This document shows positions 32,966-43,862 of a stretch of 64,000 bases of DNA, piece by piece. The notes under the pieces are model-generated. The model saw only the letters and a program-made list of their open reading frames with translations, made no database searches and was not told where the DNA came from. Each line of letters begins with the position of its first letter. Positions within the stretch are counted from its first letter, which is position 1. A program made the translations under genes and the position numbers. The stretch is from Mercurialis annua (Eukaryota; Streptophyta; Magnoliopsida; Malpighiales; Euphorbiaceae), in assembly GCF_937616625.2 (NCBI RefSeq), contig NC_065570.1, forward strand, positions 53,001,665-53,065,664. Direction: 5' to 3'.

Positions 32966-35900
32966 ATGGCAACCGCTTCTTTAGACGAAGCTACTGCAAA
33001 GGAAGTTCTAAGACAGGTAACTCAGTTACATGTCCAATTTCATTTCCGCTTAAAATTTTAACTTGTATTTTAGGTTTATTTTATTTGTTTGCTTGTTTGT
33101 TATTATTTCAGGTGGAGTTTTACTTCAGTGACAGCAATCTCCCAAGAGATAACTTCATGAGAAACACTATAACTCAAAGCGAAGATGGGAGTATCCTTTT
33201 AATTTCAATTTTTTATTTGTGTTTTTTTTTTCAATTTTTGAATGTGGTAGTTGTTGATCTTTGACGAAATATATCAGTGGTTGATTTGTCGTTGATATGC
33301 TCATTTAAGAAGATGAGAGGCTATTTGAAATTAGTAGATGCAAAGCCTGAAGAAGTGCCTGATGAAACTCTTAAAGCTGTTGCTGAAACTCTCCGACGAT
33401 CTTCCTCTCTTAAAATTTCCGATGATGGTTAGTCTACTTTTCTTCTTTTTGTGTGTCTGGTAAAGTAGAACTGGAAATGGATATACTGAATCATAGTTCA
33501 AGTTTTATTTTCAAATAATAAAACAAAACTGTGGATAATCATGATGATGGAACTTACAAAATAGGTGATGTTTGAGATTTGAATTCCTATGTTAACGAAA
33601 TAAAAGTTTGGTTTACAATTTCAAAAGCTGCATTTCATTCTCACTTCTAGTGGCAGCTAATCATGGTATGAAAACTTCATGACTTGGAGCTTCCAGGTGT
33701 TCTTTTCTTCCTTTTGTGTGATTCTATGAGCTATCGTGCACATTTTTTAACAATTCAGGGCCATCTTGTTTGTTTATGCAAGTGTTCGGTGTACTGGAAG
33801 ATTTTTTCCCAAGTAATTTGCTGCTTAAATGTTTGAGATTTCTAATGAGATTGTAATGCATCTTAGTTTGTTCACTTCGTTGTGAATTTAAAGATTAGTT
33901 ATCTCAATCTATTCTTGTTTTATTTGGATTGTTTGTCTCAGGGAAGAAAGTTGGTAGGATTGCTGCACTTGTAAAGCCAGAAGAGGCTATTGAGCAACTA
34001 GACATAAAAACAATTGCTGCATCACCACTCGAGTATAATGCAAAAATGGAAGATGTTGAATCTTTTTTTGGACAATATGGCAAGGTAAATTGTTGCCTTG
34101 ACTTGCCATTTGGATTATCTATTGGACATAAGTACACTGTTTAACTAAGCCAGTCAGATAACATCTGTTGCGTTAGCTTATGCTTTTTGAAACATATGCT
34201 TATCTGTTTCTTTTTCAGGTTTCTAGCGTGAGGATGCCTCGCCATGTGGCTGACAAAAGGGCAATTTGTGGCTCTGCTTTGGTCGAGTTTGCAAATCAGG
34301 AAGATGCTGAAAATATTTTGAAGCAAAGTTTGGTTTTTGCAGGCGTGCAGCTGGAGCTGAAGCCAAAGTAAGTATGCTCATGATTGTTTTCATTATTCTA
34401 AGGTTCTAAGCATGTACTTTTTCGAAATATGAAGGATGAACATCTTACTATAAAAATATAACTACAGCATTATTATCACCATGTGGGTTGCGCACCTAAT
34501 AATAAACATTCTGTCCAAATCAGGAAGGAATTTGACGCTGAAAGAGCTAGGCAAGAAGAGAAGTTTAAAAATTCCCATGCAGTTTCAGGTTCCAATAACA
34601 AGAACAATCCAGAAACAGAGTGAGTTTTTAATCAATCTATCCTTTTCTAATGGAAGTGTTGTTTTTCCATTGGATGTTTGTTTGTAATTTCATCTATCTT
34701 TTGATGATCACAGCTACCCCAAGGGCTTGATTGTTGCATTTTCGTTAAAGGCAATTTCGACGGAGGCATCTGTAGAACAGGGTGGAGCTCAAGAGCTTGT
34801 CAGAGTTGATGCAAATGCCAGTAAATCAGATGGAGAATCAACCCCCGCGGAGAACACTGGTCAAGAAAATGAACAGAAGTTGTCAGATAACATCTCTGCT
34901 GCTAAAGAAAATCATGAAATGAGTGTCGAGGAGGGTAAAGAAGAAAAGGTTGATGAGGAAAATGGCTCTGAAAGTACAGGAATGGAAACAGAAGGGAAGT
35001 CATCTGAAGGACCTATTGAGAAAGATAAGGAGAAAGAGGAACATGTTGAGGTGGGGAAAGAAGAAAAGGTTGACGGGGAAAATGGCTCTGAAAGTAAAGG
35101 AATGGAAACAGGAAAGAAGTCGTCTGAAGGAGCCAATGGGAAAAATAAGGAGAAAGAGGAACATGTAAAAGCTGATGCCTACAAGAACAACATGAATGTT
35201 GTAATGCGTGAGGATCTGAAGGCTGTGTTTGAAAAATTTGGCACTGTCAAGGTACTATAAAGCATTCACTCTTCTTTTTTGGCAGATTTTGAAATGTTTC
35301 CTGCTTGCTGAATTAGGTTTTCTTCTTTATAAATCCATAGTATTGAGATACTTTGTGCTGGTATTGTTTAAATTAATTGGTATTTTTTTCCTTCATGTTT
35401 TTCTTGCAACTTCTTCCTTGAGGTTGTTGGTTTCATACTATATGGTTTTTGTGATGCACTGAATCATTTTTTGTCATATTTGTTTTTCCCTTCCTCTTTG
35501 GTCAAAGTTTATTGATTTCAAGATTGGAGAGGAATCCGGGTATATTAGATTTGAACAACCTGAGTCAGCGCAAAAGGCACGTGCAGCTGCAGTCCTAACT
35601 AAAGATGGGGGCCTTGCTGTAAAGAATTTCATTGCTACTTTAGAACCTGTGACTGGTTAGTCGACATTACTATTAGCTTTCTTTATACTATCAATTTATC
35701 TAAGCTGTTTGTATTATTTCTTTCATTAGTTTGATATGTTATTATAAGCTTAAGCATTCTGCATAAATAACTTATTCAAACATATAATGAACTTCCGTTA
35801 CTTATTGGGCTAGTATAGTGTGGATTGTGTAGTGAAGAGTGCTGTTTTTTGGGTCTATTCTTGTTATTAGGTGAGGCAGAGAAGGAATACTGGAGCCTTC

Positions 35901-36186
35901 TTCGAGGAAATCAAGAAAAACATCGGGGAAATTCAAGTAACCGAGGAAGGTCAGAATTAGTAATATTAATATAATATATTTTGTGTGCGAAATTCCTGTA
36001 TTAATATAGTTGCATTGCATCTGAGTATAACCAAGGAGCTAATCTCGATTCCTGTACTGCCAATCTGCAATATTTATTTTTATTTTTTGCTTCAACAGGG
36101 GAGGAAGACACTTCAGAGGTGGTAAGCATTCTCGGTCAAGAGACTTCAATTCAGGTGGTCGGCCAAATAAAAGTCAGAAAGTCTGA
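32966..36186 (+). CDS. LA1: La protein (La1), RNA polymerase III transcript chaperone
   Basis: Ten exons: 32966-33016, 33112-33190, 33278-33427, 33942-34084, 34219-34367, 34524-34619, 34714-35251, 35508-35655, 35871-35949, 36099-36186; 506 residues. The La motif fills residues about 13-95 (QVEFYFSDSNLPRDNFM ... SLICSFKKMRGYLKL). RRM1 spans about 115-195 (YGKVSSVRMPR ... GSALVEF). An acidic linker with a 40-residue tandem duplication follows. A C-terminal xRRM-like domain (LKAVFEKFGTVKFIDFKIG ... SGYIRFEQPESAQKA) leads to an RGG-type tail (NRGRGGRHFRGGKHS). La binds the 3' oligo-U of new Pol III RNAs and acts in the nucleus; in Arabidopsis La1 is essential for embryos. All junctions keep the frame. 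Confidence 0.95.
34933..35168 (+). repeat. 120-bp in-frame tandem duplication in La1 exon 7
   Basis: Two copies with 120-bp period encode 40-residue units beginning GKEEKVD(E/G)ENGSES and ending KEKEEHV. They differ at scattered sites, so the duplication is not brand new. It lengthens the acidic linker between RRM1 and the C-terminal RRM. Confidence 0.9.
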
Positions 36187-36728
36187 GAATCTGGTGAAAT
36201 GATGATGTGCCGGTTATCAGTTTTGGAGGTAAATTTTGTACGAGAGCGAGCAAGTTGGCTACGCCTGACTTCCCTTGGGCCATTCATGCTTCATCAGATA
36301 CAGTAATGTTTTTGATGTTGAAGTTACTTCATAGAGGTGCAAATAATAACGGTTCCAGCTTAATTGAGTTTTTGATGAAATATTTAGTATGTCTTTTGCA
36401 CCCATTACTAACTTTTTGACATGCATGGCCATAATTTATGTTTTGTCTTTGTATTTCAAACTTTAGTGTGAACGAAATGGTGATTTCTATTAGTCATTAT
36501 TTCTTTATAAAGTTACGGTCATATTCTATTTTTTCTCCTTATTATTAGGATTAATAGTGAATTAAATTATTTAAAGTTTGTGTTACTCTAATTCATTCTA
36601 ATGTTTATAGTTTAATTTGCATTTAATCTTGGGTTATTATTTTGGCCCTACCACTTGTTGAAATTTGAAACCTTAGATAGAAATCAAATTCATTCCCAAT
36701 ATTTTCTTCTCATGTCAACTAAAAAAAA
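36187..36728. other. 3' UTR of La1 and spacer
   Basis: No ORF with recognisable content. The sequence becomes AT-rich after about 36450. Confidence 0.5.
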
Positions 36729-37102
36729 GGACTTAAGTAGCAATTTGCCCCTTCAACTTGTAAGTATTGGGCAATTAACACATAAATTAATTTTGTTGGC
36801 AAATCAATACACGAACTTGGTGATTATGGGCAATTAGTCCATTTTGGCAAATTTATTTACAAGTTAAGGGGGCAAATTGCCAATTTAAGAGATAATTAAT
36901 TGACAAATTGAGGGGGCAAATTGCCAAAATGGGGCAAATTGCCCATAGTCACCAAGTTCGTATATTGATTTGTCCACAAAGTTAATTTATGTGTTAATTG
37001 CCCATAGTCACCAAGTTCGTATATTGATTTGTCCACAAAGTTAATTTATGTGTTAATTGCCCATTGCTTATAAGTTTAGATGGCATTTTGCCATTTAAGT
37101 CC
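36729..37102. mobile_element. Fold-back element with internal 59-bp tandem duplication
   Basis: GGACTTAAGTAGCAATTTGC on the left is mirrored by GCATTTTGCCATTTAAGTCC on the right. Inside, the AATTAACACATAAATTAA-type arm pairs with TTAATTTATGTGTTAATT. On the right side a 59-bp segment (36941-36999) is repeated exactly at 37000-37058. Confidence 0.75.
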
Positions 37103-37219
37103 TAAAAAAAGTATTTAGAATCAATTATTTTAGATAAACTATTATTTAGTATTGTAATTATGAATATCAAACGTTTTAGATGTGTTCATTTTTTTTTTTG
37201 ACGAGAAAATCGATATATA

Positions 37220-40200
37220 TTAGATCAAATCAGAAGCGACAACAGTCGTAAGAAACTCAGGAAAATGGTTAAACCATTCCTGATGACCTGACATGGAACG
37301 GGCGTAATGCGCTAGAACATGCGCAGCCTGATTCGCAGATCGCCTTACATAAACAAAACATAAATTAGAAAACTGCTTCGCTAACTCCACACAATCCATA
37401 ATCAGAGGATCATTATCATCTCGAGATGGGTCTCGAATCTCCAGGATAACATCCAAGGCGTCCGATTCCACCACCACACGCTGTTCATCCTTTATCCAAC
37501 TCAGAGCTTCCCGGATCCCCATAATTTCGGCCACTCTTGACCCCATATTACCCGGAATATTAACTGCTCTCGCCATCACGATATCACCCCTGCTATCTCT
37601 GACCACACAACTCACCCCGACTGAGGAACCATCAACGTTGCAGCCGGCATCTACATTCACCTTCCAGGTACCAATCGGAGGCTTAGACCAACTAACAGCC
37701 CCTTCCCCGTCCATAAGTTGCTGCCCTGAGCGACCATTAACTCTTCCCCTAGCAGCTAACCACGCTAACAGCTGAGAACCCGCCTTGTTCACCACCTCCG
37801 GCGCCGAGGATCTCTTCTCCGACCAGACCAGCTCATTCCGATGGATCCAAATATTCCACCAGATCATGACGGCCAGACTGACTTCCTCCTTATCCTTCTG
37901 TTTTATCCAGTTAACAGCTAACTCCTTGAAGCTTTGCTGCCTAGCCTGACAAGGACTGAGCCCCGCAATTCTCCAACACTCTTGGGCAAAAGGGCACGCC
38001 ATAAATAGGTGCACAGCTGATTCAGACGACCCACCACATTCCGGGCACAACTCATTGAAATAAACCCGCTTCGAAGCCAATGCATCAGCTGTAGGCAGAA
38101 AATTCGCACAAACTCTCCACATAAAGTTACGTACATGCAAAGGAACCTGCATGTTCCAAATGACCGTCCAAATTCCTTCATCACAGCTCTCCACTTCACC
38201 CTGTAAAAGCCTATAGCAAGATTTGACAGTGAAATTCCCACGCTTCTCACCTCTCCAACACCAACTATCACTTAGTAAACGGGAACTCAAAGGAATGCTA
38301 ATAATTTTTTCGGCAACCCCAGGAGAGAAAACATCTCTAATTAAATCAGTATCCCATACATTAGAATTAACTACCATCAACTGATTCACTTTAATGTTAC
38401 TTAACTCCAGCGGCATCGGATCCGAAATGAGACCGTTCTCAGCCTCAATCACCCAAGGATCGTTCCAAACACGAGTGTTCAACCCATCTCCAACTCTAAC
38501 CCGAGCTCCCTTCTTCATAATCGACTGCGCCTCAAAGATACTACGCCAAACATAGCTTGGGTTCGCACCCAACTTAGCCTCTAGGAACGAACAACTGTGA
38601 AAATACTTGGCTTTAAACAATTTAACCATAAGGTTATCCTGCAAGGAGATTAGACGCCAAGCTTGCTTTCCAAGCATTGCTACATTGAACTCCCGAATCT
38701 TCTTAAAACCCAACCCTCCGAATTTTTTCGGTTTGCAAAGTCTATCCCAACATGCCCAGTTAATACCTTTCCTCCTCTCTTGGTCTCGACCCCACCAAAA
38801 CGAGTTCATCATCCTTTCAAGCTCGCCACACAAACCCGTCGGAATCAAGAACACATTCATGATGTAATTGGGAATTGATTGCGCAACTGACTTAATAAGC
38901 ACCTCCTTTCCACCTCTTGAGAGAAATTTAGTGTGCCACCCCTTCACTCTATGCCAAATTCTATCCTTAATAAATTGAAAAATTTGTCGTTTGTTTCTCC
39001 CTATAAGCGAAGGAAGACCCAAATACTTGCCTTGATCCACCACCACTTGAACATTCATCACCCTTGCAATTTCCGACCTCTCCATCTCTGCCACATTACG
39101 GCTGAACATGAGGTTTGATTTTCTGAAATTAACCCGCTGCCCCGAGGCCTTCTCATATCTATCAAGGATCACTTTTACTTCCTCCATCTCAGCCATATTT
39201 GCCCGGAAAAAAAGGTAACAGTCATCCGCAAAAAATAAATGGCTAATCGAAGGCGCATTCCTGCAAATGGCTACACCGTGTAACCTGCTCGACCTCTCGC
39301 TCTCCATTAACATACTAGTAAGGCCCTCCGCACAAATGATAAACAAATAAGGGGATAGAGGGTCTCCTTGCCGAAGACCTCTGCTCGGAATAATTGGGGT
39401 CATATCATAGTTATCCCCAATACTCGTGTACCGTACTGAAGTCACACAAGTCATTACAAGATCAACCCAACGACTACAAAAGCCAAGCTTCATCATCATA
39501 TCCTTGAGAAACACCCAACGGACTCTATCATAAGCTTTGCTCATATCAAGCTTAAGAGCCGCCACTCCATTACGCCCCCTCCTTTTCTGTCTCAGATAGT
39601 GCCCAATCTCGAAAGCAATCAAAAAATTATCAGTGATTAACCTCCCCTCCACAAACGCACTCTGGTTCTCTGAAATAATCTTGGGCATAAGATTTTTCAT
39701 TCTATTAGCAAGCACTTTTGCAATGACTTTGTACACAACGTTGCATAAAGATATGGGTCTTAGATCCCCCACCGATTCTGGAGCCTTGACTTTGGGGATT
39801 AAGACAATAGCAGTATCCGTCATCCCACTGCTAAGCAGTCCTGAGGAAAAAAATTCCTGGCACGCTCTAACAACATCCACTCCAACTAAACTCCAGTAGC
39901 ATTTATAAAACGCAGGATTAAAACCATCCGGGCCAGGAGACTTATCATTATGCATTGAGAATACAGCTTTCCTAATTTCACTAGGAAGAACAGGGCTGTT
40001 CAAAAAAGCATTATCCGCTGCACTAATACGGGACTGCACTTGGCTCATATTACAGGAATTAGAATCATCATCTGCAAACAAATCCGAATAATGGCTAAAA
40101 ATGATATTATTAATTTCAGCTTTCGAATATTTCCAATTTCCTTCACTATCTTTTAATTTCATAATTCTATTATGGTTTCTTCTAGACGACGCAAAATTAT

Positions 40201-41266
40201 GAAAAAAACGAGTATTAGCATCACCGCTTTGAAGCCAAAAAATTTTTGATCTCTGCTTCCAATACTTTTCTTCCTCGCCAAGCAAAATATGCAGCTCCTC
40301 CGTAGCTTTTTTGTACCGATCCCTTCCCACCTCATCCTGCCTTCGCTGAAAAATTGCAAGCTCTTTCTTCTTTTTTTCAATGTTCTTCTTATAATTGGAG
40401 CCAACACTTTTACCCCAAACTTCCAACGCTGACCTGCTCCTTGACAATTTCTGGCCAATCTCACCTTCGTCGCAACCTCTCCACACATCGGCAATAACAT
40501 CCTTGCACATACTTTTTTCCAGCCAGGTATTATTAAACCTGAACTGTGGTCTACCTTGAAAGGATGTCCCTGGACACAAACTGAGCAAAATCGGCAGATG
40601 ATCCGACGATGAAGCTTCTAAGTTCCACACTACTGCTTCTGGAAACAGATCTCTCCAGCTCAGAGAACATAACGCTCTGTCTAGCCTTTCCTCAACCCGC
40701 CGCTCGTTGCTACCTCTATGCCAAGTAAACTTGTAGCCATTAGCACCTAAGTCAGACAACCCACAATCAACAGTTGTAGCCCGAAAGCCAGAAATCAACC
40801 AATTTGGTTGCACACAGCCCCCTCTCTTCTCACCACGATCCAGAATGTCATTAAAGTCCCCCATAATGATCCAGGGGAGATCGTTAGAAGCGTTCAACTT
40901 TCTCAAAAGATCCCACGACTCCCTTCTCCTACACCTCTCCGGACACCCATAATACCCAGTAAACCTCCACTTTCTCCCGTCACCTTCAAGAATTTCAGCA
41001 TCGATAAAATTCTCCGAAGCATCTAAAATAGACACTTGATATAAAGAAGACCAGAAAAGCGCTAGCCCGCCACTCCTTCCCACACTATTAACGCAGGAGA
41101 CTTCAGCATAGTTGAGAGCAGTTTTTAAGGCTGTGATACGAATAGAAGATACCAAAGTTTCACTAAGAAAAAGAATCTCTGGTTTCTTCGATTTGACCAA
41201 CTCTTTTAAGAAACGAATTGCACGTGCGTTGGCCATGCCACGGCAATTCCAGGCTAGGCAACTCAT
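37220..41266 (-). CDS. LINE ORF2: endonuclease, reverse transcriptase, RNase H
   Basis: 1348 residues, uninterrupted. N-terminal APE-type endonuclease (SCLAWNCRGMANARAIRFLK, IIMGDFNDIL near 135, SSDHLPILLSL near 220). Reverse transcriptase from about 455 to 730 with ISLCNVVYKVIAKVLANRM, QGDPLSPYLF and the catalytic LFFADDCYLFF. A zf-RVT-like Cys segment (ELCPECGGSSESAVHLFMAC) lies near 1085. A C-terminal RNase H domain has WKVNVDAGCNVDG, AEIMGIREAL and VESDALDV, so Asp, Glu and Asp of the active site are present. Its ATG overlaps the ORF1 stop in ATGA (41266-41263), suggesting reinitiation. The enzyme nicks DNA and primes cDNA synthesis at the target. Confidence 0.95.
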   Translation of the reverse strand: MSCLAWNCRGMANARAIRFLKELVKSKKPEILFLSETLVSSIRITALKTALNYAEVSCVNSVGRSGGLALFWSSLYQVSILDASENFIDAEILEGDGRKWRFTGYYGCPERCRRRESWDLLRKLNASNDLPWIIMGDFNDILDRGEKRGGCVQPNWLISGFRATTVDCGLSDLGANGYKFTWHRGSNERRVEERLDRALCSLSWRDLFPEAVVWNLEASSSDHLPILLSLCPGTSFQGRPQFRFNNTWLEKSMCKDVIADVWRGCDEGEIGQKLSRSRSALEVWGKSVGSNYKKNIEKKKKELAIFQRRQDEVGRDRYKKATEELHILLGEEEKYWKQRSKIFWLQSGDANTRFFHNFASSRRNHNRIMKLKDSEGNWKYSKAEINNIIFSHYSDLFADDDSNSCNMSQVQSRISAADNAFLNSPVLPSEIRKAVFSMHNDKSPGPDGFNPAFYKCYWSLVGVDVVRACQEFFSSGLLSSGMTDTAIVLIPKVKAPESVGDLRPISLCNVVYKVIAKVLANRMKNLMPKIISENQSAFVEGRLITDNFLIAFEIGHYLRQKRRGRNGVAALKLDMSKAYDRVRWVFLKDMMMKLGFCSRWVDLVMTCVTSVRYTSIGDNYDMTPIIPSRGLRQGDPLSPYLFIICAEGLTSMLMESERSSRLHGVAICRNAPSISHLFFADDCYLFFRANMAEMEEVKVILDRYEKASGQRVNFRKSNLMFSRNVAEMERSEIARVMNVQVVVDQGKYLGLPSLIGRNKRQIFQFIKDRIWHRVKGWHTKFLSRGGKEVLIKSVAQSIPNYIMNVFLIPTGLCGELERMMNSFWWGRDQERRKGINWACWDRLCKPKKFGGLGFKKIREFNVAMLGKQAWRLISLQDNLMVKLFKAKYFHSCSFLEAKLGANPSYVWRSIFEAQSIMKKGARVRVGDGLNTRVWNDPWVIEAENGLISDPMPLELSNIKVNQLMVVNSNVWDTDLIRDVFSPGVAEKIISIPLSSRLLSDSWCWRGEKRGNFTVKSCYRLLQGEVESCDEGIWTVIWNMQVPLHVRNFMWRVCANFLPTADALASKRVYFNELCPECGGSSESAVHLFMACPFAQECWRIAGLSPCQARQQSFKELAVNWIKQKDKEEVSLAVMIWWNIWIHRNELVWSEKRSSAPEVVNKAGSQLLAWLAARGRVNGRSGQQLMDGEGAVSWSKPPIGTWKVNVDAGCNVDGSSVGVSCVVRDSRGDIVMARAVNIPGNMGSRVAEIMGIREALSWIKDEQRVVVESDALDVILEIRDPSRDDNDPLIMDCVELAKQFSNLCFVYVRRSANQAAHVLAHYARSMSGHQEWFNHFPEFLTTVVASDLI

Positions 41267-42444
41267 TGTACTGGGCGGGCCTGGCTTCCAGGACCCACCG
41301 GTCTGTCACTATTTGAGTCTATAATCATATCTGAATTATGAAAATTAGGCCCATTATCCACCTCCACAAATCCAGTCCCTCTATTCCCACGTTTTCTCTT
41401 AGCATCAGCCTCAATAACATCCACCACAGTCAGCTCTCTTGATTCAACGAATCCCTTGGATATAGGGATCTGTTGCTTTTTTGAAATACCTTCCTTCCAG
41501 CTACCAATCTCCTTCCCATAACCACTACCCGAATTACTCCCAAAACAGTTCAAATTTCCATTTTTGAATTTGGAATTATTGATTGACAGATCTTCCGCCA
41601 TCTTACCATTCAAAAATTCCACGTCATCTTCATCTTGTACCTTAGAACTCCTCACCGGACTGTCGTCACGTAACCACTTGTCCCCAATCTTCGTATCCAT
41701 TCTCTTCGGGTTAAACCTCAAGGTCACATCATACGGCAACTGTTCTTTAGGAACCGGATTATCGAAATATTTAGCACAGAAATTCTCAGAATGACCTAGC
41801 ACCCCGCAACAAAAACAGAACATCGGGATACGTTCGTACTGGAAATTTAACCAGCTCCAAGCATTTGGACCCCGTTTGAACTTCATTCGCTTTTTCAGAG
41901 GTCTACGAGTATCCACTCGAACCCTTATACGAAGTGAATTAGCCCCCACATACTTGTTTGGTTTAAAATCCTGTTTAATGAATCCACCTAGCACTCTTCC
42001 TACATCCTGAGCTAGCTTCTCCGCCGCATAGTCCAGAGGAATATCATTCACATGGACCCAAAGCTCAGCAAACCACAGCTCTACCTCCTCCACAATCTCC
42101 CCTCGTTTAACCTCCTGACATAAGAACAGGTGGTGTTCGAATGTCCATGGACCTTCGTTCACAACTCTCGCCATATCCAGTTCATGATAGAACTTAAATA
42201 AGAACAAGTTTGGTTTCAGCTCCGACACCTTAACCCCTCTGACCGGCTTCCAGATTGATGCCATCATTTGTCTCATTGCAATAAGGTTAACAGATTTATC
42301 TGTTAAAAATCTGCCTACCAGCCACCCTTTCGTCTCACCTTCTTCCTCGATAACTTCTTCTGAGTAATCCAACTCCTCCTCCTCCTCCTCCTCCAGAACA
42401 GCCAGGTGGGCATCCCCTTCAGAGTTAGCATGCTTATCACCCAT
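41263..42444 (-). CDS. LINE ORF1: gag-like RNA-binding protein (DUF4283, zinc knuckle)
   Basis: 393 residues. An acidic N-terminus (EEEEEEELDYSEEVIEEEGE) precedes the DUF4283 domain (LVGRFLTDKSVNLIAMRQMM, then NLFLFKFYHELDMARVVNEG). Near residue 210 a CCHC-type knuckle FCFCCGVLGHSENFC follows the GPNAWSWLNFQYERIP segment typical of plant LINE ORF1. The C-terminus is low complexity with Ser/Asn/Gly. It should package the element RNA. Confidence 0.93.
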   Translation of the reverse strand: MGDKHANSEGDAHLAVLEEEEEEELDYSEEVIEEEGETKGWLVGRFLTDKSVNLIAMRQMMASIWKPVRGVKVSELKPNLFLFKFYHELDMARVVNEGPWTFEHHLFLCQEVKRGEIVEEVELWFAELWVHVNDIPLDYAAEKLAQDVGRVLGGFIKQDFKPNKYVGANSLRIRVRVDTRRPLKKRMKFKRGPNAWSWLNFQYERIPMFCFCCGVLGHSENFCAKYFDNPVPKEQLPYDVTLRFNPKRMDTKIGDKWLRDDSPVRSSKVQDEDDVEFLNGKMAEDLSINNSKFKNGNLNCFGSNSGSGYGKEIGSWKEGISKKQQIPISKGFVESRELTVVDVIEADAKRKRGNRGTGFVEVDNGPNFHNSDMIIDSNSDRPVGPGSQARPVQ

Positions 42445-42777
42445 CTTGCAACACTATTAACTTCACACAAACAGCACAGCACAAGAAAGACGCCAACAAA
42501 CAAAACTCACAGAAACAAACTAGGGTTTTATTTGCATGAAAATAACCAAATTCTATTGGTTAAAAGAGTTCTCTTCACTACCACCAACACCCCCACTCAA
42601 TTGGTCTCAGAAGATATGTTCCCCACTAACTCCCAAAGCCAATGAATAAGAAGACACAAAAACAATGCACAGCACTGAATATTCACTTCAAACACGAAAA
42701 CCGAGATTACCACTTGCCAATTGCAAGACAACCACTTGCCAAGCGCAAGACTAACTTTTTAGATGTGTTCATTTAGT

Positions 42778-43086
42778 CATTGAATTTTGGCCAAATGTCG
42801 TAAAAAGGCCAAACCTTTTACAATAGTTTCACAAAAGTCCCGACCTTTCAATTTTGTCAATTTTAGCCAAAAACTGATTATTTGGTTTCACAAAAGTCCT
42901 GACCTTTCAATATATGTGCATGCCACATAGGCGCTACATAGGCAAATTGAAATCAAATTGAGAGTTGGCCACAATTGAAACCAAATAATATGTTTTTGGC
43001 CAAAATCGACAAAATTGAAAGATTAGGATTTTTGCGAAACTTTTATGAAAGATTGGGCCTTTTTACGACATTTGGACTTGAATTTT
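42778..43086. mobile_element. Fold-back element next to the LINE
   Basis: TTGAATTTTGGCCAAATGTC with GTAAAAAGGCC is mirrored by GGCCTTTTTACGACATTTGG. The inner arms TCAATTTTGTCAATTTTAGCC / GGCCAAAATCGACAAAATTG continue the pairing. The LINE inserted at its left edge. Confidence 0.75.
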
Positions 43087-43637
43087 TAACAGAACATATG
43101 AAATTAAGAAGAATAAAGAACTCAGCAAAAAATGTTAAACATTTACAATTTTACTACCTAGACAATTGATCCTTTTATGCCTAAAGTGAATTTGGATGTG
43201 CTATTCGTAGTATCATTTTTTTCACGTGATGGATGCCTTTCATATTAAAAGAGAAACTCTTCCATGCACTGACATGAACATTATTGATTATTCTATGAAT
43301 ATGATTTTGAATGCATAAAATATTAACTATTCATTGAATACAAATTAATTACAACATTTGTAATTATGTTAAACAAAATACTGAAGTACTTTGACAAAAA
43401 AAATACTGAAGTATGTAGATATGTTTGCGTCGACTAGGACAAAGTATTTGTTGATTATTTTTGAATTATGAATTTATTTATAAATCCATATATTTGTTGT
43501 ATTCGTTTTTTCCATTTTATTTATTCATTATAAGAAGATGATCCTAAATATTCATTTAATGTTGTATAGGTTCTAACTGACCATATTATATTATTAATTT
43601 GTTTTAATTTGGAACCCATCATAAAAAAATTATACTA
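43087..43637. other. AT-rich intergenic DNA, nothing recognised
   Basis: No gene or clear repeat arm. Confidence 0.4.
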
Positions 43638-43862
43638 TTAGCTTTTATTTCACTTGGTTCTTAATAAAACGATTGTATTTAAATAGTCATTTAACTATTC
43701 ATTTTGTATCCATGAGGTCCTTATATGGATAGAATTGCAAAGAATGTCACCGTTTTGATTGACGTGAAACATTGCTAAAAAGGACCACGAGTGTATAAAA
43801 TAAACAGTTAAGAGACTATTTAAATAATTTTTTTTTTATTAAAGATCAAGTAAAATAAACGT
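43638..43862. mobile_element. Fold-back element, about 225 bp
   Basis: TTTATTTCACTTGGTTCTTA ... TAAATAGTCATTTAACTATT is mirrored by TAAACAGTTAAGAGACTATT ... AAAGATCAAGTAAAATAAA. Non-coding. Confidence 0.65.

Larger units (their letters stand above)
37174..42773 (-). mobile_element. Full-length LINE retrotransposon with 17-bp target-site duplication
   Basis: TTTTAGATGTGTTCATT occurs at 37174-37190 and again at 42757-42773. Between them, on the minus strand, lie a 312-bp 5' UTR (42756-42445), ORF1, ORF2 and a short 3' UTR ending in poly-A (seen as poly-T at 37191). The 5' UTR start carries a doubled ACCACTTGCCAA-type phrase. Both ORFs are open from end to end, so the copy may still be active or is very young. 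Confidence 0.92.

Noticed and set aside
37918..38271. 117-codon frame within LINE ORF2
   Set aside because: Frame-shifted shadow of the ORF2 zinc-finger region.
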